Source: Nannochloris sp. 'desiccata' (lineage: Eukaryota > Chlorophyta > Trebouxiophyceae > Chlorellales > Chlorellaceae). Taken from it: 64,000 nt of DNA. Below the pieces are notes generated by a model, which did not search any database, had not been told where the DNA came from, and was given only the letters and a program-made list of their open reading frames with translations. The stretch is taken from positions 1,860,001-1,924,000 of the forward strand of contig JAGTXX020000015.1 in assembly GCA_019044685.2 (NCBI GenBank). The letters are read 5' to 3'. The position numbers were made by a program, and so were the translations under genes. Each line of letters opens with the position of its first letter. Position 1 is the first letter of the stretch. Positions 29,105 through 38,761 of the stretch are shown here, piece by piece.

Positions 29105-31429
29105 ATGAAGCAAACATATCTACACAATAAATACACAGGCTCCCTGCTGCCACAAGCTGCCCTCTTAGTAGTACCACAAAAGACATCAATATTCATACGG
29201 CAGCGGCACCAGCAGCAGCAGCAACACAAGCTCTTTTCAAGCAGAGTAGCTAGTTTTAGCAGAGTGAAACTCGCTGGTAATACTGCCCGCCCTTTCACAG
29301 TAGTACACGCAGCGCAAAACCAAGCACCTGCAGCCCCTGCCCCAACTCAACCCTCTACTGGCTCTCCGACCTGCATCCCTCCTCCGGAAGTTGAAGTCAA
29401 GCTGGTCGGTGTCGGCACCAGAGGTGCTGCAGCACTGCAACGCCTACTCGCCAACGGGAAATCTGTATCTAACGTAGCGGATGTATGGTGTGTCGACGTA
29501 GATAAACATGTTTTAGATGGAGTGGGGAGCTTTGCACGAGGTGTCGTGATCCCAAAAGAAGGAAGCGAGGGTGCCGCTGCCTCTGCTGGTAGTAGTAATA
29601 ACTCTGTTAGTTTTGAAGGAGTGGTCAACGGTCCTTTATCTGCTGAAGATTTACGAGCAATCGTAGGTCGTACCGCCTCTGACGCTGCTGGCCGTGGAAA
29701 TATTGGAAGTGCTGATGGCGGTGTTGCGTTTGTGATTGCTCCTGCTGCTGCGATTCCTGGCGGCCCTGCTTTGGTACTGCAATTGATCTCTGCTTTGCGT
29801 GCAGCTGGGCATTTTACAGTGGCTGCTGTAACAGCTCCTTTTGGTTTTGAAGGCGCTGCCAAAGATGAACAAGCTCGTGCTTTGGTCCATGCTTTGGAGG
29901 AGCGAGCTCATTTGGTGGCGGTGATGGAACAAGAAGTGCTTTTGCAGGCGTTTGGAGATAGCCAATTAACTGTTTCTGAAGCCACAGAGATCTCTGATAA
30001 CGCGCTAGAGCATACTGCGCGTTCAGTATTACAAGCAGTGCAAGCACAGGAGATATTAAAGAGTAGCCGAGGAGCGTTAATGTGGCACGGCAGAGACCTG
30101 CGCCACTATAAGCGGTTATTATCCCCTCCTTTACAACAATTACTCACCTGCCCTGGTACAGCGGTGTTGGGACGTGGATTAGCGACGTTACCGTCCGAAG
30201 CAGGGCATAGTATGGGAGCAACAAAGGCGCTGATGCATCTTGCTTCAGATGCCGTTCTTGCCGCCTCAGAGTCCCCTTTCCTAGATGGGGCTCTGGAGAG
30301 TGCCTCTGCGGTGCTCTGCTGCATCAATTTACCCCCAATTGGACAGCCATTTCTCGATTCTTCTGGTGCTGTAGTTCCCTTTGGAATTCTGCAAACATCG
30401 GAAGGGGAGAGAAACGCAACACGAATGGCGGCACAGGCTGCTGCTGGTGCTCTAAGGTCTATTACTGGGAGGTCGTGTGACGATTTTGTGCTTTGTGTAG
30501 AGCCACGTCCTGCTGGTGAAGTCTCTGTTGCTGATGGAAATGCAGCTTCGGTGCAAGTTTCAGCGACATTGTTGGTTTTGCGCTCGCCTAATGCCCCTGA
30601 GAACAGCTCTGTCAGCACTAGTGGTCGAGGGAAGGGAGCTGCAGCTGGAGGGCACAAAACAGCAAGTAGCTCTCCCTCCTCTAGCACTACCCCTGATTCT
30701 ACTTCTTTTAATTCTGCTACGCAAGGAGGTGCACAAGTTCCACCTGCACAGCCGCAGAGATTGAAGCCAAGTAATTGGAGCATGTTGTCAGCAATGGCTG
30801 GAGGTGCCGGCAAGGCAAACGCTGCTGCTGCGGCTTCTTCTTCTGCCTTACCACCAGCGCAAGAACAACAGAACCCTGCTTCTTCTTCTTCAAAGTCATC
30901 TATTGTCGCGCCTTCACTATTCTCTGGAGGAAAACCAAGCTCTGCTACCCGTCCACCAACACCAGCTGCTGCGCCTGCTCCTGCCGTCTCTGCCGCTGTT
31001 CCTTCTCCTCCGGCAGCAGCTCCCGTTCCCGTCCGCAAGAGAGACGAGCAACCACCTTTAGCACCTTCAGAGACGACTAATTCGCCTTCTTCTTCTATTG
31101 GAAAAGAGCGTGTTACAGTCGGGGATTATCTTGCTGAGTCCCTAACAGCCCAATCTCTAGATCTCCCCCCTGCAGCAGCAAAATGGCGCCAAGCTCAACG
31201 CGCTGAAAAGCTTCGTGAACGTCGTCTTGTCGTTTGGGAAGTCGACGAAATTGAGCCTTGGGAAGCAGAAGAAGAAGTACCATCTGGTGGTGGACTGCTT
31301 GTAGGCATGTTGAGAGGGCGCCGTCCAGAAAAGAAAAAGAAAGTTGACTTGAAATCGAGGGTGGCTGGTATGTTGGCTCAAGATAGAGAAGATGCGTGGG
31401 AAGCGGAAGGCTCTAGAGATGAGAATTAA
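29105..31429 (+). CDS. Degenerate FtsZ-like plastid division protein, ARC3-like
   Basis: Single exon, 774 residues. An Arg/Ser/Gln-rich N-terminus of about 85 residues looks like a transit peptide. An FtsZ-type fold follows: VEVKLVGVGTRGAAALQRL (about 97), TVAAVTAPFGFEGAAKDEQA (about 238), a segment like the FtsZ NDxLL region, and GHSMGATKALMHLASDA (about 362). The tubulin/FtsZ signature loop GGGTGTG is replaced by IAPAAAIPGGPA (about 207), so GTP hydrolysis is unlikely. This loss is typical of ARC3, the plant plastid-division regulator, but no MORN repeats are seen. Instead there is a 200-residue Ala/Pro/Ser-rich region and a charged C-terminus (VVWEVDEIEPWEAEEE; GMLAQDREDAWEAEG). It might regulate the plastid Z-ring; this is inference from fold and targeting. 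Confidence 0.7.
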   Translation: MKQTYLHNKYTGSLLPQAALLVVPQKTSIFIRQRHQQQQQHKLFSSRVASFSRVKLAGNTARPFTVVHAAQNQAPAAPAPTQPSTGSPTCIPPPEVEVKLVGVGTRGAAALQRLLANGKSVSNVADVWCVDVDKHVLDGVGSFARGVVIPKEGSEGAAASAGSSNNSVSFEGVVNGPLSAEDLRAIVGRTASDAAGRGNIGSADGGVAFVIAPAAAIPGGPALVLQLISALRAAGHFTVAAVTAPFGFEGAAKDEQARALVHALEERAHLVAVMEQEVLLQAFGDSQLTVSEATEISDNALEHTARSVLQAVQAQEILKSSRGALMWHGRDLRHYKRLLSPPLQQLLTCPGTAVLGRGLATLPSEAGHSMGATKALMHLASDAVLAASESPFLDGALESASAVLCCINLPPIGQPFLDSSGAVVPFGILQTSEGERNATRMAAQAAAGALRSITGRSCDDFVLCVEPRPAGEVSVADGNAASVQVSATLLVLRSPNAPENSSVSTSGRGKGAAAGGHKTASSSPSSSTTPDSTSFNSATQGGAQVPPAQPQRLKPSNWSMLSAMAGGAGKANAAAAASSSALPPAQEQQNPASSSSKSSIVAPSLFSGGKPSSATRPPTPAAAPAPAVSAAVPSPPAAAPVPVRKRDEQPPLAPSETTNSPSSSIGKERVTVGDYLAESLTAQSLDLPPAAAKWRQAQRAEKLRERRLVVWEVDEIEPWEAEEEVPSGGGLLVGMLRGRRPEKKKKVDLKSRVAGMLAQDREDAWEAEGSRDEN

Positions 31430-31597
31430 TACTACCTTAAGATATATAGGATATGTATAGAAAGTGTTCCTTTTAATATATATATATGAAGTAGAGCTCT
31501 GCATTTTTCTTTCTTTTCTTGTCGACGGTATGTAGTATCTGAGTCTGTAAATTAGAGACGTATTCACTACTAAATCAAATCAATATATACAACGTAG
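31430..31597. terminator. Convergent 3' flanks with TGTAA
   Basis: 168-bp spacer between the convergent ARC3-like and PTH genes. TGTAA at about 31545 is a candidate poly(A) signal on the plus strand. Confidence 0.35.
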
Positions 31598-32584
31598 TTA
31601 AGTATCAAATTTTGCTGCTGTTGCTGCTGCGATTGCTGCTGCCATGGCGGATTGAGGAGCTTTTGCAGCAGCAGCAGGTGCAGCAGCTGCTTGCTTCTTC
31701 TCTGCCGCTGCGGTACCGATTGGAGCCTCTGTTTCTGCGCCCCCTGCTACTGCTGCTGTTGCCTTCTTAGGTTGTTTTATTCCTTTTCCATTCTGATGAA
31801 TAACCTTGGGCGGTACACGCTTCCCCTCTTTATCAACTCGTAGCCCAGAGAGAGCCTTTTCACTTCCTAAAACAACAAGTGCCTTCACCGCCTCAATTGC
31901 TTCCAGTACCGCCTCGTCAATTTTCTCTCTTTCTAGCTTGGAAAAGTCTTGTAAAACGTACGTAGCTACTGGTAAACCCTCTGGTGGTCGACCAATACCG
32001 ATTTTCACTCTAGGAAACTCCTGGGTGCCTAAATGTTGGATAGTACTGCGAATACCATTATGACCACCTGCTCCGCCTTTGGCCCGGAGCCTTACCGTAC
32101 CGCTAGGACTATCCAAATCGTCGTAGATGACGACGATACGTTCTGGTGGGACGCCATAATATCTCGAAAGTTTGCCTATGCCTTCACCAGAGACGTTCAT
32201 AAAGGTAATTGGTTTTACTAGGAGAATCTTTTGGTCAAATAATCTCCCCCGGCCGACTTGGCAATTCGCTTGAAGACGGTCAGTGAGGATCCCTGTTTGC
32301 TGGCCTAATGTGTCCACCGTCATGAATCCAACATTGTGTCTTGTGTTTGCATAGCGAGGGCCAGGATTTCCTAGGCCTACGAGGAGAAATAAATCTGGCT
32401 CCTGCTGAGAGCTAGCATCGTCCTTCTTGGCACGAGATAAGCCAAGGCCCATTTTATTTCGTGATGAATCAAGCCCTATTCTGTCTCTAAATGCGCGAGA
32501 CAGAGTGAAATTCGGGCTTCTATACTGAAATTGGAACGCTTGAAAGATGTGAGCTCCAAATTTGGGTGCAGCAAGCAAGTACAT
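31598..32584 (-). CDS. PTH: Peptidyl-tRNA hydrolase (bacterial Pth type), organellar
   Basis: Single exon, ATG at 32584, 328 residues. Pth cleaves peptidyl-tRNAs that drop off ribosomes. The N-terminal 65 residues (Phe/Arg/Ser-rich) are a targeting extension. The core has LLVGLGNPGPRYANTRHNVG with the catalytic His, KPITFMNVSGEGIG, VIYDDLDSPSGTVRLRAKGG, GGHNGIRSTIQHLG, and PRVKIGIGRPP. The C-terminal 80 residues are an Ala/Lys-rich tail not found in bacterial Pth. Plastid or mitochondrion cannot be separated; plastid is favoured by the Ser/Arg-rich leader. Confidence 0.93.
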   Translation of the reverse strand: MYLLAAPKFGAHIFQAFQFQYRSPNFTLSRAFRDRIGLDSSRNKMGLGLSRAKKDDASSQQEPDLFLLVGLGNPGPRYANTRHNVGFMTVDTLGQQTGILTDRLQANCQVGRGRLFDQKILLVKPITFMNVSGEGIGKLSRYYGVPPERIVVIYDDLDSPSGTVRLRAKGGAGGHNGIRSTIQHLGTQEFPRVKIGIGRPPEGLPVATYVLQDFSKLEREKIDEAVLEAIEAVKALVVLGSEKALSGLRVDKEGKRVPPKVIHQNGKGIKQPKKATAAVAGGAETEAPIGTAAAEKKQAAAAPAAAAKAPQSAMAAAIAAATAAKFDT

Positions 32585-33057
32585 TCCTCTGTGTGGCCCT
32601 TTTAATCAGCGAAAAAAGTTATGAGAATTGCATCTGATGGACTTTCTGACTTTGCGCTTCTTCATGGGCCATGAGCTGCTTTTATAAGAAACGCGCGTTT
32701 ATAAGAAGCGCGGTGCCAGCAGTTTTCCTTGAATGAATGAATTTTCTTACACGGTTTGCTACTTTGGCCAATTCCTTGCTAACCAAAGACCACACCCTTA
32801 AGGCAAGGACCTGGGCACCCAGCATGGCGGACATGTACAATTAATTCAGAGTAAATGTGAATGAACTTCATCTTCAGCGGCTGAGCACTCTTTCTTGCCA
32901 ATGCCAGCCTGGATTTCTCATAGAAAAGGTTTATTTCACACCCACTGCCACGAGTCATATTTAAAAGTTTAATAAAACTTGCGAGGACGTTCTGCTGAAG
33001 ATCCGCCCCGCTGATTTATCCGCTCTTCCTTGCTCGATCTTTGTAATTTTCTCCGTG
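32585..33057. promoter_or_regulatory. Divergent promoter region
   Basis: 473 bp between PTH (minus) and the orphan mitochondrial-type gene (plus). No element is identified with confidence. Confidence 0.4.
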
Positions 33058-33670
33058 ATGCACCTCTTAAGCCGCGGTCAGCTTGCCCTAGGGACGACAA
33101 CGCGCACAGTAGGATGCAGATTAGTTTGCAAGGTGAGGGAAATATCTTGGTTTCTTCCGTTGCCGCAACATCTCCAAAAGATCGTTGCTGTTCTTGCTAA
33201 GACTTTAGAACTTGTGCGCTTTCATCTCGCAGGGCCCTGCATCTCGACCTTTTTATGGACGCCATGCAATCTTGGCATCCACCTCCTTAGCCACCGGCAC
33301 CAATAGTGCTGCCGCCGGTGGCGCTGCTCCCACCGAGCCAGGTCAGACGGAAGCTCCACGCAACGTTAATTATACTTATCAACTCTCTGTAAATTCTGCA
33401 GCTGTATGGGGTATTTTTGGTCTTTTTATGTGCGGTATTGGGGTGTGGCTGTGTTCTCCCCAGATGTTGGCGAAACTTGGAAAAGACGGTATTATTGGGT
33501 GTATCACGCTTGTCATTGGCGCCTTGGGTATTTACAAGGGTGACATGGACAAGTTGAAGGGCAAAATAGACAACGTGCACGCCGAGTTAACCGCTTTTAA
33601 ATTGGAGGTAATGACCAAGCTAAATGACATGTCGAGCATCCTCAAGCGTTTGGACGAAAATGGAAAATAG
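33058..33670 (+). CDS. Orphan small membrane protein, probably mitochondrial
   Basis: Two exons, 33058-33132 and 33233-33670, give 170 residues. I do not recognise the family. The N-terminus (MHLLSRGQLALGTTTRTVGC...) is basic, hydroxylated and lacks acidic residues, like a mitochondrial presequence. The centre has two hydrophobic segments: VWGIFGLFMCGIGVWLC (about 89-105) and GIIGCITLVIGALGIY (about 117-132). The C-terminal 40 residues form a heptad-like amphipathic helix (KLKGKIDNVHAELTAFKLEV, then TKLNDMSSILKRLD), so a coiled coil projecting from a membrane hairpin is plausible. Possible roles include an assembly or tether factor; this is speculation. Confidence 0.75.
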
Positions 33671-34461
33671 AGCTGCTAGAAAGGCCGCGGCGGCAAGAGC
33701 AGCCTCAATAAATTACAAATTTCTTTATTACTTCTCCTTTTCCCCCTTCTTTTTAAAAGTACTTGCATTAATTTCATAGTTTGTATATGATACGCCCTGC
33801 TTTTTCCCCTCTGCCTAATGTAATTTGTATTTCAACTGAAGTCAAAGGTTGGCCAATGGTTTTTTCACAACGAGAATGCTCTTGGGAAGGCAAGAACGAG
33901 GTGGCTGTGCTTGTGTTGTTGTGAGCAACTTTGGTGGGTTGTGATTCAAATTCTGGCTTTGGTGGGTGATGATGCACGCGTTACAATAGAAGAGTTTGAG
34001 AATGAACTTCACCGCGCTCTATTCACGTAATTTTTGCAAAAACATTCTTAGTATTGAGGGGAGAGGGGCATAGTATAGATTGGGAACAGCCAGCGTTGCT
34101 TAGCAAATATTTCTAGGGTAAGTTTTATTTCTTGATCTGTTGTTTTCTCGCTCTCAATTTTTAGTTGCACCTGTGTATTTTCCTCTTCTCTCAGAGTTTG
34201 TCTGGCCCCAAGTTGAAGGCGCCAACAACTTTACTGTTTCGAATAAAGTCTCAAAATTTGACTTGAAGTCCCACAAACTACTATTATAAAATCTTCTACA
34301 GATCATTTGAAAATTGTCGGAATTAGGCGCAAGCTAAATATCTATCACAACAAGACCGGTTTTGCTCTCGATCAATTTTGTTCTCTGAGCATTTTCGTTG
34401 TTCTTTCGAAACGCAAGTCGACACCCTTTCCGGTACCATAGATCTCTAATACGGATATATC
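33671..34461. other. Intergenic, 791 bp
   Basis: Between two plus-strand genes. TGTAA near 33820 is a candidate poly(A) signal for the upstream gene. A GTAAGT donor at about 34119 and a TTTTTAG acceptor at about 34163 could define an intron in the 5' UTR of the next gene. No coding region or RNA gene is recognised. Confidence 0.4.
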
Positions 34462-35152
34462 ATGCACGGGTTATCGACAGTTAGGCTGACGTCAGCACCC
34501 TTACAGCAGGTGAGTTCATCTTTCGTAGCATGCTTCAACCTACCATATCACCACCAGCCTCTTGTTCTACTTTCCCTAGCATACATGTCATTCAGCATTT
34601 TAAGCCAAATATGTGTATTCAACTACGGTGCAGATTTCTCAATCGACTTTTGTTTCGAATAAAAGTCCCACAATGCACAAGAATTCCCTTCATCACCGCC
34701 ATTTGGTAGGAAGGAAGGAAAGAAGTTACTTTTTAACGGCTGCTTACGATGGCCACGCACACTCTCGGGCCGGCAGCCAACGTGACGTGGTGGTCTCTGC
34801 CCAAGGAGGCGGTAGTCCTGAAGACGCTCTCAACAGTAGCGGTGCCCCATTTAACGCACAATTTCTAGGAGTTTTACAACAGAGTTTAGCTAGAGAAGGC
34901 CCCGATGCTCTTACAAAGGGAATAAAAGCCGAGGAAAGAATCAGCGCGGTAGAGGAAGTGCTAACAACGGCATTAAATCAATCCAAACAATCATACCGGA
35001 TGCTGTCACAATGGCGTTTACAGATTGATGCTCAGCTTGCAGCGCAAGAAAAGCAGATTACGAGAATGGAATTTGCGTTGAACAAAGCTAGAAATGACGC
35101 GGCGATGATGAAAACCCTTAAGAAAATGGTGTATGAGAATGAGAGCGATTAA
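34462..35152 (+). CDS. Orphan coiled-coil protein with organelle-type leader
   Basis: Two exons, 34462-34509 (48 bp) and 34634-35152, join in phase into 188 residues. The family is not recognised. The first 70 residues are rich in Ser, Thr, His and Arg with few acidic residues (MHGLSTVRLTSAPLQQISQ...), suggesting a plastid or mitochondrial transit peptide. The second half is helical: VEEVLTTALNQSKQSYRMLS, then AQEKQITRMEFALNKARNDA. It lacks membrane segments. The intron (124 bp) interrupts the leader, as in several neighbouring organellar genes. TGTAA occurs about 100 bp after the stop. Confidence 0.7.
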
Positions 35153-35634
35153 AATAAATATATTAGATAGAAAGGAGGTCAAGGTTGGATCTTTTGAACC
35201 TTGAGTAATTACCGCCGTAAATTTTATTAAGTATTCTTGTTGTACTGTACTATAGATGTAATAAATAGAAATGTAGGGTTAACGAGTCCAGGCAGCCCAA
35301 GGTGATAGTCAAGGAAAATTCAGTATGCCAAGTGCTAGCATAGCCTTGCTCAGCACGTTGTTGGAGGTGTTTTGTGGACACAGCGAGTTTTGGCTTCTTT
35401 TGAAGATGACCCCTCGCAGTCTTACTTGTTTCATAATTAAGATAGCACAATTTTATACTACTTTTGCGATGAAGTATTTCTCTCCAATAGCGGCATAAGA
35501 GGCAACTATTTTGTTACCAGATGATCCTAAACTGTGATTATCTGATCGCAGCCTTGGAGAGCAATTTCCCTCCAAAATTCATGTTTGTTCTCTCCTCGAC
35601 ATCATACGAAATTACAAAAATTTAAAAAGGCAAA
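35153..35634. other. Intergenic, 482 bp
   Basis: Spacer between two plus-strand genes that must contain the APE2 promoter. TGTAA at about 35255 is a candidate poly(A) site of the upstream gene. Nothing else is seen. Confidence 0.4.
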
Positions 35635-37818
35635 ATGGAGCATGGCACTGCCGACAGGCACGCTACTGGCGACGGCGTTACAATTTCCTCACCACCCACT
35701 GGTTCCACCCCAACGGAGACGTCGATGCCAGTTAGAATAGTTACCTTTAACGTAAATGGCCTTAAAGCAGTTTTACAACGTCTCTATGGTCCCTCCGGCA
35801 CAATTTCCAAATTCCTAGAGGACGTGGGTTCCAAGGCTGATATCGTATGCCTTCAAGAAACTAAATTACGTCGAAGTGAACTCACCGCCGCTGCCCATCA
35901 ACTGGCCTCAGCGGACGGTTGGGATTCTTTCTTTTCTTGCTCTTCCTCATCACGTGGCTACTCTGGTACGGCGACATTCTGCCGAACAAATAAAACCTTG
36001 CCTTTTGCTGCTGAATTAGGGTTTTCTGGCCTCTTGGATAAAGATGATACTTTTGTAAAAATCGGGACCGCTCCGAGGACCGACATGAATGACATCCCCT
36101 CTTTTCCCTGTACTACTACTACTAGTTCTTTTTCTTCTTTGTCAGCTAGAAAAGTTCATCAAGAGCTTCTGAGAGATTTTTCTATCGAAGAGCTACGTAA
36201 TCTCGATACTGAAGGCCGTGTCATCATCACAGACCACAGCTCGTTTATTCTTTTCAATATCTATGCTCCTGCGGTCACAAAAGAGGATCCAGAGCAAGCA
36301 AAACTCCGTCTTGCCTTTAAAATGCGATTCTACACCGCACTGCAGCGTCGATGGGAAGCTCTAATGGCTGCTGGACGTGCTGTTATCGTAGTGGGCGATA
36401 TGAATATAGCTCCCGCCCCACTAGATTTTCCCGATTATGACCCCGAGTATTATAAAAGTACCAGACCAGATCGAATATGGCTGCGCGACCTTTTGTCGTC
36501 GGGTGGTGGTGGTGGTGGTGGTGGTACTGTTTGTACTACTACACTTGATAATACTTTCTCTAATACGCATAAAGCGCTGCCATTGTCGTTTGTAGATTGT
36601 TTTCGAAAATTTCACCCAGCTAGAAAGAATGCGTTCACTGTGTGGTCGACAGCGACTGGTGCTCGATCGAATAATTATGGGTCTCGAATCGATTTGACCC
36701 TCTCTGCAGGACTGTATGTCGGCAAAGAAGCGCCTCCTCTTAGTCATTCAATTCAAGCAGCTGCTGTACTCGGTGCATCTCCTCCACCACCACCACCACT
36801 GCAGCAGGGACTACCGCAGCAGCAGCAGCAGCAGCAGCAGCCACAAGCTAAGATAGTGAATAATGAAGTGTACATCTCTGCAGCAGATATTGAGCCTACC
36901 GTCCAGGGGAGTGATCATTGTCCAGCCTGGGTAGAAGTTAAATTAACTCCAAACAATTTTTATAGAAATGACAAAATTAAAGAGGCGGGAGCAGCTCCGG
37001 CGGTGTTTCCATGTTCCCGGACGGTACCGCCGTGTGCAATGAGATTCTGTGGAAAGCAGACAAAGCTGCATAGCTGGCTTGCAATGGGAAAGACCACGCA
37101 GAGAGTTGGGGAGGTGGTAGGAGAGGAAGAAGCTTCAGAAGATGTCGGTACTGCTGCTACTCGACAGCCACCACCACCACCTCCTCCACAATCAATCGCC
37201 CCTGCTACCAAGTTGCTCGCTGGCTACCAAGTTGCTCCGGGTGGTGGTGGTGGTGGTGGTGGTGGTGGTGGTGGTGGTGGTGGTGGTGGTGGTGGTGGTA
37301 GCAGTCGACCGAAACAAATGTCTTTAAAATCATTTGTGAAAGTATCTTCTTCCTCTTTTACTGCTACTGCTGCTGCTTCAATCGCACCGGCACCACAGAA
37401 GCCTACTGAACCTACAGGCACCGCTGCGCTTAACACAAAACCCACCACTGTAAGTGGACAATTTTCCCTAAAGAATAGCACTTTCCTACAAGCTGAGCTT
37501 CAAGCAGCTGCAGCCCTGGAACAAAAACAACTCTCCTCAGCAAAGAATGCATGGCAAGCTATTCAAGAACATATGCAAACGCCTATGTGTCTCCATGGAG
37601 ATCCTGCCGCGTTGAAGAAAGTAAATAAGAGTGGGCCCAATCAAGGCCGTTTTTTTTACATGTGTGCACGCGGTAAGGGGCAAGGGCCTCATGCGCAGTG
37701 TAGTTTCTTTAAATGGGTTGAGAAGAAGCCTGGAGATGCGCCCAGGACTACAATACAAGATAATCGAAAGAACAGAGACAGTGGTGAAGCGGGGCCGGTA
37801 AAAAGATTTAAAAAATAA
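35635..37818 (+). CDS. APE2: AP endonuclease 2 (APE2) with GRF zinc finger
   Basis: Single exon, 727 residues. APE2 is an exonuclease III-family enzyme acting in base excision and 3'-end resection. The catalytic domain fills about residues 30-430: VRIVTFNVNGLKAVL, IVCLQETKLRRSEL (metal-binding Glu), VVGDMNIAPAPLDFPDYD and SDHCPAWVEV with the catalytic His. A disordered region with 21 glycines follows. Next is KQMSLKSFVKV, close to a PCNA-interacting box (Q-x-x-L-x-x-F), as in other APE2 proteins. A zf-GRF domain closes the protein at about 650-695 (MCLHGDPAALKKV; GRFFYMCARG; CSFFKWVE). Unlike animal APE2, the catalytic domain carries an insert with a GGT-encoded glycine run (about residues 288-295) and an eight-glutamine run (about 395-402). 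Confidence 0.93.
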   Translation: MEHGTADRHATGDGVTISSPPTGSTPTETSMPVRIVTFNVNGLKAVLQRLYGPSGTISKFLEDVGSKADIVCLQETKLRRSELTAAAHQLASADGWDSFFSCSSSSRGYSGTATFCRTNKTLPFAAELGFSGLLDKDDTFVKIGTAPRTDMNDIPSFPCTTTTSSFSSLSARKVHQELLRDFSIEELRNLDTEGRVIITDHSSFILFNIYAPAVTKEDPEQAKLRLAFKMRFYTALQRRWEALMAAGRAVIVVGDMNIAPAPLDFPDYDPEYYKSTRPDRIWLRDLLSSGGGGGGGGTVCTTTLDNTFSNTHKALPLSFVDCFRKFHPARKNAFTVWSTATGARSNNYGSRIDLTLSAGLYVGKEAPPLSHSIQAAAVLGASPPPPPPLQQGLPQQQQQQQQPQAKIVNNEVYISAADIEPTVQGSDHCPAWVEVKLTPNNFYRNDKIKEAGAAPAVFPCSRTVPPCAMRFCGKQTKLHSWLAMGKTTQRVGEVVGEEEASEDVGTAATRQPPPPPPPQSIAPATKLLAGYQVAPGGGGGGGGGGGGGGGGGGGGSSRPKQMSLKSFVKVSSSSFTATAAASIAPAPQKPTEPTGTAALNTKPTTVSGQFSLKNSTFLQAELQAAAALEQKQLSSAKNAWQAIQEHMQTPMCLHGDPAALKKVNKSGPNQGRFFYMCARGKGQGPHAQCSFFKWVEKKPGDAPRTTIQDNRKNRDSGEAGPVKRFKK
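36816..36840 (+). repeat. (CAG)n microsatellite encoding polyglutamine
   Basis: Eight CAG units in the APE2 reading frame, encoding eight glutamines in an insertion before the last catalytic motif. Confidence 0.95.
37240..37299 (+). repeat. (GGT)n microsatellite encoding polyglycine
   Basis: About 20 perfect GGT units in frame in APE2, giving the glycine run between the catalytic domain and the PCNA-box-like motif. It has the same codon and strand sense as the repeats in the TWD40-2-like gene. Confidence 0.95.
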
Positions 37819-37956
37819 AAAGTGGGGAGATAGAGGGAAATAAATGTAATAAAACAATCAATAGAGGATACATAGATGGGGTATTAGTACACACGTATAC
37901 ATAAGAGTCAAAACATGTAGTCTAGATGAAATAAAAAGAAAAATATTTACTGGTGT

Positions 37957-38325
37957 TTAATCGCATTTTTTCTTCTTTTTTCTTTCCTTCTCCGCTAATC
38001 GTTGTTCAAATATTTCAAAAGGATCTAGCGGTCTTTCTATTCCCTGAGCTTCAGCTACAGATATATGATATTCTCGAAGATCGTTCCAATAGACCGTCCA
38101 GACGCATTCTTCGCAGCCCTTGCCACAACATTCCTCAGGAGCTGGCTCTGTTGGAGGTGTTGAAGTGCTTACGGCAGCGGGAGATGGACTCTTCTTCTGT
38201 TCTTTATTTTGGCGTGAAGATGAGCTCTCAGATGATGTAGAATATCTCAGGCTTTCTATTATTGCTGAGTTTCCACCGCGCCGTAGCCTTGAGGCTCTCC
38301 AAGTCCTCAATAGTGCAGGCAACAT
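37957..38325 (-). CDS. OXLD1-type oxidoreductase-like domain protein, mitochondrial
   Basis: Single exon, ATG at 38325, 122 residues. The N-terminus (MLPALLRTWRASRLRRGGNS) is a strong mitochondrial presequence. A Ser/Pro-rich linker is followed by the short cysteine motif EECCGKGCEECVWTVYWNDL of the oxidoreductase-like N-terminal domain, known from the mitochondrial protein OXLD1 and from plants and fungi. The C-terminus is a charged helix ending in a lysine run. The molecular function of the family is not established; metal or iron-sulphur binding by the four cysteines is a common supposition. Convergent with APE2 (138 bp apart). Confidence 0.8.
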   Translation of the reverse strand: MLPALLRTWRASRLRRGGNSAIIESLRYSTSSESSSSRQNKEQKKSPSPAAVSTSTPPTEPAPEECCGKGCEECVWTVYWNDLREYHISVAEAQGIERPLDPFEIFEQRLAEKERKKKKKCD

Positions 38326-38761
38326 GTGAATTTGAATTTAATCTAGGTCATGATCGCGTTTTTAAAGGAACGCTAGCTGGCATAGTAGGTAGATCTGCTG
38401 CAACAAAATTTATTTTAATTTACTAGGGAAATTGATATAACTGCTCGATTGTTCTAAATTCAAACTTTTATGCAGGCCCAAAATATCACCGCTGGCAGAG
38501 AGACAGCAGAGACCAGAAATCAGCTGTTATCTACACCACTTATCAAAGCTCTGGGGAGCATTTAAGTCCCCATTAGATAAACAGGTAACAGCACATTTTT
38601 CCCTAAAAAGCGTTTATTGTAAGCAAGGCCTTCAAACTTTAATTTGGGCGCCAACCTGTCCAAGTCACAAACAACCAGCTTCTTTCCTTCTGTTGTTCCT
38701 CCTATTTTAGCCCTAGATTGAGCCCATTACTATTCTTCAATTACTCAACAACATTTCTGCA
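38326..38761. promoter_or_regulatory. Divergent promoter region
   Basis: 436 bp between the OXLD1-type gene and the phosphoglycerate mutase gene. No specific element is recognised. Confidence 0.4.

Noticed and set aside
30106..31038. 310-codon minus-strand ORF
   Set aside because: It lies antisense inside the ARC3-like gene in a GC- and Ala-rich region; composition is a mirror of the sense frame and no domain is recognisable.
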